Translations under genes and position numbers: made by a program
Part shown: positions 1-5,028 of the stretch, in pieces
Layout of the letters: the number at the start of each line of letters is the position of its first letter
Numbering within the stretch: position 1 is the first letter of the stretch
The notes under the pieces: generated by a model
Told to the model about the DNA's origin: nothing
The model's input: the letters and a program-made list of their open reading frames with translations, nothing else
The model's database searches: none
Source of the DNA: an uncultured Devosia sp.
GTDB lineage: Bacteria > Pseudomonadota > Alphaproteobacteria > Rhizobiales > Devosiaceae
Assembly: GCA_946480655.1 (NCBI GenBank)
Contig: CAMLKN010000096.1
Location: forward strand, 1-8,281
DNA length: 8,281 nt
Reading direction: 5' to 3'

Positions 1-355
1 GTTCCACCGAAATGCCGTCGGGCGAGCGCACGAAGGCCATGTGCCCGTCGCGCGGTGGGCGGTTGATGACGACGCCCATGTCCGAGAGATGCTGGCACAG
101 CGCATAGATATCTTTCACCCGATAGGCGAGGTGGCCGAAATTGCGCCCGCCGGTATAGGGCGTCGGATCCGGGTCCCAGTTATAGGTCAGCTCCACTTCG
201 CCGCCCTCGTCGCCGGGCGCGCGCAGGAAGATCAGGGTGAACCGGCCCTTCTCGTTTTCGGTCCGGCGCACCTCTTCGAGGCCCAGCCCTTCACAGTAGA
301 AGCGGAGGCTTTCCTCGATATCGGTGACACGCACCATGGTGTGCAGATACTTCAA
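1..355 (-). CDS. gloA: Lactoylglutathione lyase (glyoxalase I), 3' end cut off by window edge
   Basis: Cytosolic metalloenzyme of methylglyoxal detoxification; it isomerises the methylglyoxal-glutathione hemithioacetal to S-lactoylglutathione. The visible 118 residues begin (M)KYLHTMVRV and run through LRFYCEGLGL, GGEVELTYNW, GRNFGHLAY and a terminal DGISVE, the order of a full glyoxalase I fold. The expected metal ligands are present: His5, Glu55 (in VEL), His75 (in FGHLAY) and Glu118 at the window edge. The start is TTG at 355-353: an AAGGAGA Shine-Dalgarno sequence sits just upstream, and no ATG lies in frame before the conserved LHTMVRV. About 15-25 C-terminal residues should lie outside the window. 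It is divergent from the cold-shock gene across a gap of about 155-190 bp. The family assignment is firm; the symbol follows from the standard short bacterial form. Confidence 0.95.
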   Translation of the reverse strand, partial: MKYLHTMVRVTDIEESLRFYCEGLGLEEVRRTENEKGRFTLIFLRAPGDEGGEVELTYNWDPDPTPYTGGRNFGHLAYRVKDIYALCQHLSDMGVVINRPPRDGHMAFVRSPDGISVE

Positions 356-497
356 GGCTGTCTCCTTCTCTTGGTTGACGGGCAGGCCTAACAAGCCTCG
401 CCGCATCGGGCAAGAAATGCAGCGATAGAGCTGTCAACAAAATCGCAACACCTTCTTAACTTTTGCCGTTGAATCGGCCAGACTGATTTGGTCTTGT

Positions 498-588
498 GAG
501 GAGTACCCGCATGCGGCGGGCGAGTGAAAAGGCGTACGGATTATGGGGGCAAAGGGCAACGGCGACGACGGGGGTTCCGCCAATGTGA
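498..588 (+). other. Possible 25-codon leader ORF with strong RBS upstream of the cold-shock gene
   Basis: A GAGGAG Shine-Dalgarno (498-503) stands 7 nt before ATG 511. That frame encodes MRRASEKAYGLWGQRATATT followed by GVPPM and stops at TGA 586-588. It overlaps the first codons of the cold-shock gene in another frame. Its stop overlaps a GTG at 585-587 that is in frame with the cold-shock protein (GTGA overlap), a classic layout for coupled re-initiation. The best ribosome site in this leader therefore serves this short ORF and not ATG 543, whose nearest purine run (527-532) is 10 nt away. The peptide resembles nothing I know. A short hairpin (506-510 with 516-520) lies over the leader start codon. 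Translation is inferred only. Confidence 0.4.
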
Positions 589-1163
589 CGGGGGCGGGCG
601 CGCGGCTGCGCGACGACCACGCCGCGGCCGGCACTCATGCCGCCACCGACACGATCGAAGTCTCGGGCAGCATCAAGTGGTTCGATGCCGGCAAGGGCTT
701 TGGCTTCATCGTCCCCGACAACGGCATGGCCGATGTCCTCCTGCACGTCACCTGCCTCCGCCGCGACGGCTACCAGACGGCCTATGAGGGCGCCCGCATT
801 GTGGTCGAGGCGCTCAATCGCCCCGGCGGGCTGCAGGCCTTCCGCGTCGTCTCCATGGATGAATCGACCGCCCGCCATCCCTCCCAGCTTCCCGCCCCGC
901 GTACCCATGTCACCGTCGAGCCGACCTCCGGCATGGTGCGGCTCGAGGTGAAGTGGTTCAACCGCATTCGCGGTTTTGGTTTCCTCTCGGCCGGCGAGGG
1001 CACGCCCGACATCTTTGTCCACATGGAAACCCTGCGCCGTTTCGGCATCACCGAACTGCGTCCGGGCCAGTTCGTCCTCGTCCGCTACGGGCAGGGTCCG
1101 AAGGGTCTGATGGTCGCCGAAATCCGCCCCGATGGCTGGGGCGATGCCCCGTCATCGCATTAA
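543..1163 (+). CDS. Tandem two-domain cold-shock (CspA-family) protein
   Basis: Cytosolic nucleic-acid-binding protein of 206 residues with two cold-shock domains. Domain 1 covers about residues 38-103, with GSIKWFDAGKGFGF (RNP1-like, 42-55) and a degenerate RNP2, DVLLH (64-68). Domain 2 covers about 132-196, with VKWFNRIRGFGFL (136-148) and a canonical DIFVH (156-160). The two domains are joined by a Pro/Thr-rich linker, and residues 1-37 are a Gly/Ala-rich disordered tail. Single-domain CspA proteins are about 70 residues; the double-domain form is common in Hyphomicrobiales (recalled). Likely role: RNA chaperone or stress and translation modulation. The start is uncertain. ATG 543 has only a weak, distant purine run, the frame has a TGA at 525-527, and GTG 585 overlaps the stop of a well-initiated short ORF, which would give 192 residues. 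The DUF192 gene follows closely and is probably co-transcribed. Confidence 0.93.
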   Translation: MGAKGNGDDGGSANVTGAGARLRDDHAAAGTHAATDTIEVSGSIKWFDAGKGFGFIVPDNGMADVLLHVTCLRRDGYQTAYEGARIVVEALNRPGGLQAFRVVSMDESTARHPSQLPAPRTHVTVEPTSGMVRLEVKWFNRIRGFGFLSAGEGTPDIFVHMETLRRFGITELRPGQFVLVRYGQGPKGLMVAEIRPDGWGDAPSSH

Positions 1164-1194
1164 GGCCCATTTCGCGGTGCCTGGCGTTAACAAT

Positions 1195-1653
1195 GTGCTA
1201 GCAAATCGGACCCGTGCGGGGCTTGCCGCTGCACTGCTGTTGGCCGTGCCACTGGCCGCCTGCAGCGCCGACGAGACCAAGCTTTCCATCCAGTCCGACA
1301 CCGGAAATCACCAGTTCACCGTCCAGGTCGTTGACACGCCCGAGACCCGCGCGCGCGGCCTGATGTATGTGCAGGAACTGGCTGACGACGCCGGAATGCT
1401 GTTTGATTTCAAGGAGGTGCGCCCGGTCTCCTTCTGGATGCGCAACACCTATATCCCGCTCGACATGCTGTTCATCGAGGCCGATGGCACGATCCTGAAC
1501 ATCCATGTCAACGCCCGTCCGCATGACACGACCTCGATTCCCTCGGCCGGTCCGGTGCAGTTCGTACTGGAAATCCCCGGGGGCCGCTCGGTGGAACTCG
1601 GCATCGAGGCGGGCGACCAGGTCACCCATCCGCGGATCAAAGCCGCGCAATAA
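1195..1653 (+). CDS. DUF192 family lipoprotein
   Basis: Small exported protein of the DUF192 family (Pfam PF02643), whose biochemical function I do not know. From GTG 1195 the product is 152 residues. Residues 1-22 form a textbook lipoprotein signal peptide: basic MLANRTR, hydrophobic AGLAAALLLAV, then PLAA-C23. The DUF192 signatures follow in order: ETRARGLMYVQEL, a GMLFDF strand, VSFWMRNTYIPLDMLFI, and a C-terminal EIPGGRSVELGIEAGDQV. The frame is open further upstream, and ATG 1132 or ATG 1144 would overlap the cold-shock gene. I prefer GTG 1195 because those starts put about 20 non-signal residues before the hydrophobic core. No start has a strong Shine-Dalgarno. The gene begins about 31 bp after the cold-shock stop and its last 17 bp overlap the convergent PAQR gene. 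AxA-type cleavage to a soluble periplasmic protein is possible instead. Confidence 0.88.
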   Translation: MLANRTRAGLAAALLLAVPLAACSADETKLSIQSDTGNHQFTVQVVDTPETRARGLMYVQELADDAGMLFDFKEVRPVSFWMRNTYIPLDMLFIEADGTILNIHVNARPHDTTSIPSAGPVQFVLEIPGGRSVELGIEAGDQVTHPRIKAAQ

Positions 1654-2323
1654 TCATGCAGTCGATCACGGCCCAGAGGTGCAGGCTCGCGCCCGCGACC
1701 ACGAAGACATGCCATAAGGCATTCTGAAACTTGAGCTTTTCCCACAGGTGGAAAACGATCCCGGCCGAATAGGTCACGCCGCCGGCCAGCAATAGCCAGA
1801 GCGTCGATGGGGGCAGGGCCTGTCCCAGCGACTGGAAAACCAGCACCCCGCTCCAGCCGATGGCGAGATAGAGGATGATCGCCACGCGCCCGAAGCGCTG
1901 CGGCACGATCAGTTTGAGGGCAACGCCCACCAGCGAGGCGCCCCAGACCAGGCTCATCATCACCACGCCGGTCGAGGTGCCACCGAGAACGGCAAGGAAA
2001 GGCGTATAAGACCCTGCGATGAAAAGGAAAATCGCTGCCTGGTCGAGCCTGGCGAGGTAGTGCTTGACCGGCGTGGATGGCCAGAGATTGAAGGCCAGCG
2101 ACACGCCCAGCACCACGATCAGCGTCGAGACATAGACCAGGAGAGCCGGAAACGCCTCCGGCGCGGTGCCCAGCAGCGACAGGGCCAGCAGCACGGATCC
2201 CGCGGCTATCGCCACCACCAGGCCCAGGATATGCACGGCGGCATCGACCACCAGTTCTGCTGTGGTATACGGGCGGCGCTCGCTGAGCTTGGAAGCCGCC
2301 GAGGCTGTTGCTGCGCTGGTCAT
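1637..2323 (-). CDS. Hemolysin III / PAQR family integral membrane protein
   Basis: Seven-transmembrane inner-membrane protein of 228 residues, the usual family length. Visible signatures are TAELVVDAAVHILGL (21-35, helix 1), the end of helix 2 with FNLWP (78-82), RLDQAAIFLFIAGSYTPF (92-109), and AGIVFHLWEKLKFQNALWHVFVVAGASLH (187-215, helix 7). The family includes bacterial hemolysin III/YqfA and eukaryotic adiponectin receptors; the bacterial activity is unsettled. Two of the three classical zinc ligands appear replaced: SxxxH reads S75-xxx-N79 and the helix-7 HxxxH reads N201-xxx-H205. Only H205 remains, while Asp94 is kept. GGAGG stands 7 nt before ATG 2323 and 4 nt before the adjacent ATG 2326, so either may initiate. 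The longer frame to 2446 would add about 40 residues across the regulator's promoter region and is unlikely. It is divergent from the ArsR-type gene and may share its regulation (inference). Confidence 0.92.
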   Translation of the reverse strand: MTSAATASAASKLSERRPYTTAELVVDAAVHILGLVVAIAAGSVLLALSLLGTAPEAFPALLVYVSTLIVVLGVSLAFNLWPSTPVKHYLARLDQAAIFLFIAGSYTPFLAVLGGTSTGVVMMSLVWGASLVGVALKLIVPQRFGRVAIILYLAIGWSGVLVFQSLGQALPPSTLWLLLAGGVTYSAGIVFHLWEKLKFQNALWHVFVVAGASLHLWAVIDCMIIARL

Positions 2324-2455
2324 CATCCTTCCTCCTTGCCGGCATCGTGTGGCGTGGATGTGACCAATCCCTTTCCGGCAGAGGACTTTCGCAGCCAGCG
2401 TAAAGCGCAAGCCAACAATTCTGGTGAACAAAGCCTGACGGGCCAAACGTCCCGC

Positions 2456-2484
2456 TTGACGGGTAACGCTGCCGTTACTTTAAG
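2456..2484 (+). promoter_or_regulatory. Putative sigma-70 promoter with built-in operator for the ArsR-type gene
   Basis: TTGACG (2456-2461, 5 of 6 to consensus) and TTTAAG (2479-2484, 4 of 6) are separated by exactly 17 bp. The spacer is almost filled by a perfect inverted repeat, GTAACG-CTGC-CGTTAC (2463-2478). A repressor bound there would block RNA polymerase, the usual autoregulatory geometry of ArsR-type proteins. The expected transcription start, about 7 nt after the -10, falls at about 2491, next to ATG 2492. A 7-bp direct repeat TGACGGG also occurs at 2436-2442 and 2457-2463, 21 bp apart. No experiment is implied. Confidence 0.5.
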
Positions 2485-2491
2485 CGAAGTC

Positions 2492-3001
2492 ATGACGCGC
2501 AAGACCAAGCCTCCCATCGCCATCTATTCTGCCCTCGCTGACGCAACGCGTTGCCGCATCGTGGAAATCCTGCTGGCCGGCCCCATTCCGGTCCATACTC
2601 TGGCCGATGCCTTCTCCATCAGCCGCCCTGCCATCTCCCGGCACCTGCGCGTGCTCAAGACGGCTGGCCTGGTGGCGGAGGTCAAGAAGGGCCGGGAGAA
2701 CCTGTATGCTCTTCGCCCGGGCAAGCTGGCCCCCGCCGTGAGCTGGATCAACGCCATCGTCACGCCGCCTTCCGTGGCCGAGGACGGGGCTGCCAGGACC
2801 GCGCCGCTGCCCACGGCGGAAAAGCCCGAACCGGCTTTTTTGGTTGCATCAACACCAATTGTTGTTCGGCAGGCCGAACCCACGCCAATCCCGGTCGCCG
2901 ACGCGGCAACGCCGGAGCTCACACGTGCGGAAAGGGCTGCCAAACCGGCGCGCGTGGCCAAGCCTGAGCCGGCCATCAGTCAGATGGGATTTGACTTTTA
3001 G
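2492..3001 (+). CDS. ArsR-type winged-helix regulator with long Pro/Ala-rich C-terminal tail
   Basis: DNA-binding transcriptional repressor candidate, 169 residues. Residues about 8-80 form a winged helix of ArsR type: IYSALADATRCRIVEILLAG (11-30), then VHTLADAFSISRPAISRHLR (34-53, with recognition helix), then VLKTAGLVAEVKKGRENLYALRPG (54-77, with wing). The alpha-3 metal motif of arsenic or zinc sensors (ELCVCDL-like) is absent: the segment reads PVHTLADAF and has no cysteine. It therefore resembles the non-metal SdpR-like members. Residues about 92-169 are a low-complexity Pro/Ala/Thr/Lys-rich tail ending in QMGFDF, unusual for a family that is often about 100-120 residues. ATG 2492 begins the conserved domain. 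No Shine-Dalgarno precedes it, which fits a leaderless mRNA. The frame is open farther upstream, but that part crosses the PAQR gene. The target genes are unknown; itself and the divergent PAQR gene are the obvious candidates. Confidence 0.9.
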   Translation: MTRKTKPPIAIYSALADATRCRIVEILLAGPIPVHTLADAFSISRPAISRHLRVLKTAGLVAEVKKGRENLYALRPGKLAPAVSWINAIVTPPSVAEDGAARTAPLPTAEKPEPAFLVASTPIVVRQAEPTPIPVADAATPELTRAERAAKPARVAKPEPAISQMGFDF

Positions 3002-3004
3002 GAA

Positions 3005-3706
3005 CTAGAGCAGCGGCGCGGGTAGGGGATCGATCAGCGATTGCTCGATCTCGCTGGGGTCGAAGGCCGTGGCAACAGCCCGTTCGAAATCCATTGCCGT
3101 CCACATCAGCTGCGAGGGCGTCAACCGTGCTTCCACCGCCCCCAGCGCCGCCCGCGCACCCAATGCGAAGGGCCGAATGGCATGGCCGATCGCCAAGGAG
3201 GCAGCCTGGGCGGCCGCGATATCCTTGCGCTGGTCGCCTATATACCAGATCACGTCATTGGGCCGGAGTTCCCGCCCGATTCCACTGAGCGCAGCCAGAA
3301 TCGAATCGGGCCACGGCTTCCCCCGGGCGACATCCTCTCGGAACACGGCGGCCTTGAAGAACCGTTTCAGGTCGAAGGTCTCCAGCACATCGTGGCCATA
3401 GCCGCGGCCAAGGCCGTTGCTGACCACCCCAAGGGCCACGCCTTCGGCCCTGAGCCGTTCCAGCACTCTGCGCATGGTCTGGCAGGGCTCCAGCATCTGG
3501 TCCACGCTCTTGCGGCGAACCTTGTGGATAGCCTTGTGAACCAGAAGTTTGGGCGCGTCTTTCGTGCCGGCCCTGCTTCTGCGGGCCAGCCGGAACCGCG
3601 CGACGAGCCGGCCGCCCCTGTGCGAGCAATCGTCCAGGAATTCGAGCATCTGCAGCACGCGCGGATTGACGTGGTGCACCAATGTTCCATCGAGATCGAA
3701 GAGCAC
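3005..3706 (-). CDS. HAD-superfamily hydrolase, phosphoglycolate-phosphatase-like
   Basis: Soluble phosphatase-type enzyme, 233 residues from GTG 3706. Motif I is LFDLDGTLV (2-10; nucleophile Asp4, acid/base Asp6). Motif II is GVVSNG (Ser96), motif III Lys130 in ARGKPWPD, and motif IV YIGDQRKD (155-162). A helical cap lies between motifs I and II (about 12-78) and is rich in Arg and Lys. The layout matches Gph-like HADs; the substrate cannot be read from the sequence. The start is uncertain. GTG 3706 lies inside the first beta strand and has no ribosome site. The frame is open back to a TAG, and CTG 3736 (giving LADIANRPTIVLFDLDG) has a GGGGG run about 8 nt upstream, so a ten-residue extension is plausible. 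It converges with the ArsR-type gene (3 bp between stops) and diverges from the ABC-type gene. Confidence 0.9.
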   Translation of the reverse strand: MLFDLDGTLVHHVNPRVLQMLEFLDDCSHRGGRLVARFRLARRSRAGTKDAPKLLVHKAIHKVRRKSVDQMLEPCQTMRRVLERLRAEGVALGVVSNGLGRGYGHDVLETFDLKRFFKAAVFREDVARGKPWPDSILAALSGIGRELRPNDVIWYIGDQRKDIAAAQAASLAIGHAIRPFALGARAALGAVEARLTPSQLMWTAMDFERAVATAFDPSEIEQSLIDPLPAPLL

Positions 3707-3964
3707 GATGGTCGGCCGGTTTGCGATGTCTGCCAGTGGATCAGCCCCCGTTGGTCCAGAAGGCTAAACTGACCCAATTTGCTGTCCGGGACAACCCCGC
3801 GGCTGGTCACGGGCCACGCGGCGCGGGGTGAAGCCGATACAGTTTCGACCAGGTGTCCGGCACCACCAACTACCACGGCGAAGTCGATGTGTGCCCATCG
3901 GCGCGCACTAGCCCCGGGCACTCGTCAACAACTTCCAGGCCATGCCACACGGCCTCGCACGCCG

Positions 3965-3985
3965 TCTCCACACAATCTCCACACA
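3965..3985 (-). repeat. Tandem 10-bp direct repeat, 11-bp period: likely response-regulator binding site
   Basis: TCTCCACACA occurs at 3965-3974 and again, identical, at 3976-3985 with one base between. On the minus strand each copy reads TGTGTGGAGA. A third copy of the core CTCCACA lies at 3999-4005, exactly 22 bp after the second core, and a weaker CCACAC at 3945-3950. Spacings of 11 and 22 bp place the three cores on one DNA face, as in PhoB/OmpR-type tandem half-sites. The pair ends about 80 bp before ATG 4065. The minus-strand core GTGTGGAG matches, from memory, the direct repeat bound by Acinetobacter AdeR, the regulator most like the one encoded at 6315-7001. Confidence 0.55.
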
Positions 3986-4053
3986 GTCTGGTGCGTGCCT
4001 CCACATTCCAAATGCAAGCAAAGCCATCGGTCCGCCGGGCCGACCATGCATTC

Positions 4054-4057
4054 GGAG
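4054..4057 (+). promoter_or_regulatory. Ribosome binding site fixing the start of the ABC-type membrane gene
   Basis: GGAG at 4054-4057 lies 7 nt before ATG 4065. This selects ATG 4065 over the open frame that reaches back to 3942 and would run through the repeat array. Confidence 0.7.
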
Positions 4058-4064
4058 TTGCACC

Positions 4065-4958
4065 ATGGCCGTCATCAATTCACTGGCGCCGGGCCAAAGG
4101 ACCGACCATTCGGCCGCCCGGTTCCTGCTTGGCCTGTTCCAGGAGAATGCCCGGCCGTTCTCGATAGCCTTTGCCCTCCTCGCCCTGGAGAACGCCCTCT
4201 TCCTGGTCTATCCGCTGTTCGCGGGCTTTGCGATCAACGCCATTATCAAGGGAGACGCCCTGGCCGCATCGGGCTATGCGCTGATGGTGCTGGGCTTCTG
4301 GGCCGTCGGTGCCTTGCGGCGCGCGGTCGATACGCGCGTCTTCACCGGCGTCTATGCCAGGCTGGCTGCCGAGGTCGCCCACCAGCAGCGGGCCCGGGGG
4401 CATGGCGCGTCACGCACCATTGCCCGAGTGGGCCTGGCCCGGGAATTCGTGAGCTTTTTTGAAGAACACCTTCCGATGCTGGCCAGTTCGGTCATCTCCA
4501 TCTTCGGTGCCATTGCCATGCTGCTGTATCTGGAGCCGCATCTGGGGCTGGCCGGCTTGGTCGTCCTGCTGGTCGTGCTGATGGTCTTTCCGGCCTTTTC
4601 GCGCCGGAACGAGCGGCTGCATGACCGGCTGAACTCACAGCTTGAGCACGAGGTCGACATTCTCTCGCGCGGCGGCAAGCTCAAGGTCCTTCGGCACTTC
4701 CGGCTGCTTTCAGCCCTTCAGGTACGCCTCTCCGATCTTGAGGCGGCGGCCTATCTCGCCCTGGGATGTATAGCCGCCGGTCTCTTTCTCCTCGCCATTG
4801 TCGGCCTTGCCGGGGCCGAGCAGGTCGATGCCGGCCGCATCTATGCGGTGATGACCTATTTGTGGACCTTTGCGATGAGCCTGGACGAGGCACCTCGCCT
4901 GGCAGAACACCTGGCAAAACTACGCAATACGGCACAGCGCCTCGGGACGGACGCCTGA
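4065..4958 (+). CDS. ABC-transporter six-transmembrane domain protein without ATPase domain
   Basis: Inner-membrane protein of 297 residues that looks like the membrane half of an ABC exporter and ends before any nucleotide-binding domain. I place it with the stand-alone ABC transmembrane family (PF13748-like). Hydrophobic segments lie at about 33-60, 70-84, 138-156, 160-177, 230-250 and 257-273. A basic/polar cytoplasmic loop with GVYARLAAEVAHQQRARG (95-112) and the charged stretch RRNERLHDRLNSQLEHEVDI (180-199) fit the elongated intracellular loops of ABC exporters. No Walker A, ABC signature or Walker B is present, and the next gene is DUF418, not an ATPase. It must use an ATPase from elsewhere or act without ATP hydrolysis. 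It is first in a same-strand run of four genes, and the 11-bp-phased repeats upstream suggest control by an OmpR-family regulator. Substrate unknown. Confidence 0.85.
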   Translation: MAVINSLAPGQRTDHSAARFLLGLFQENARPFSIAFALLALENALFLVYPLFAGFAINAIIKGDALAASGYALMVLGFWAVGALRRAVDTRVFTGVYARLAAEVAHQQRARGHGASRTIARVGLAREFVSFFEEHLPMLASSVISIFGAIAMLLYLEPHLGLAGLVVLLVVLMVFPAFSRRNERLHDRLNSQLEHEVDILSRGGKLKVLRHFRLLSALQVRLSDLEAAAYLALGCIAAGLFLLAIVGLAGAEQVDAGRIYAVMTYLWTFAMSLDEAPRLAEHLAKLRNTAQRLGTDA

Positions 4959-4972
4959 CCTTCCCGAACATC

Positions 4973-4993
4973 CGGCGGCCCCCGGGGCCGCCG
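4973..4993. other. Perfect 10-bp inverted repeat between the ABC-type and DUF418 genes
   Basis: CGGCGGCCCC (4973-4982) and GGGGCCGCCG (4984-4993) flank a single base, giving a 21-bp palindrome that folds into an all-GC hairpin 15 nt after the stop at 4958. No T-run follows, so it is not a standard intrinsic terminator. It may protect or process the transcript, aid Rho-dependent or partial termination, or bind a protein. It ends 35 nt before the DUF418 start. Confidence 0.6.
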
Positions 4994-5028
4994 AGCCTCC
5001 ATCCCTTGATAAGAAGAGATTTTCAACG

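Larger units (their letters stand above)
3737..4064. other. Divergent intergenic region between HAD and ABC-type genes
   Basis: The longest non-coding stretch in the window. From left to right it holds an 11-bp palindrome (TGTCC-G-GGACA, 3783-3793), a possible stem (CCCCGCG 3795-3801 with CGCGGGG 3822-3828), a piece at about 3851-3900 with coding-like GC3 bias in one plus frame but no recognisable product, and the CTCCACA repeat array (3945-4006). The Shine-Dalgarno of the ABC-type gene is at its right end. I find no convincing -10/-35 pair, terminator or RNA gene. A promoter for the rightward operon should be here. Confidence 0.6.

Noticed and set aside
409..437. Perfect TTGACA (minus strand, 437-432) as a gloA promoter
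   Set aside because: The matching -10 positions at 16-18 bp spacing (TCTTGC, CTTGCC, TTGCCC) are poor, so a promoter could not be supported from one element.
2327..2446. N-terminal extension of the PAQR gene to 2446
   Set aside because: It would cover the divergent spacer, while a strong GGAGG sits just before ATG 2326/2323.
2060..2491. Upstream extension of the ArsR-type reading frame
   Set aside because: It crosses the oppositely oriented PAQR gene and the promoter/operator, and is Gln/Arg/His-rich without homology. ATG 2492 begins the conserved domain.
3367..3921. Minus-strand 184-codon open frame overlapping the HAD gene
   Set aside because: It is out of frame with the HAD motifs and has a low-complexity composition, typical of a shadow frame in GC-rich DNA.
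3853..4167. GC3-biased frame (reads SGTTNYHGEVDV near its start) that looked like a gene remnant
   Set aside because: The coding-like bias lasts only about 50 bp, then becomes random and continues out of frame into the next gene. No family is recognisable.
3779..4462. 227-codon plus-strand open frame over the intergenic region and the start of the ABC-type gene
   Set aside because: It runs out of frame through the well-supported ABC-type gene, is rich in Pro, Arg, His and Thr without any motif, and has no ribosome site.
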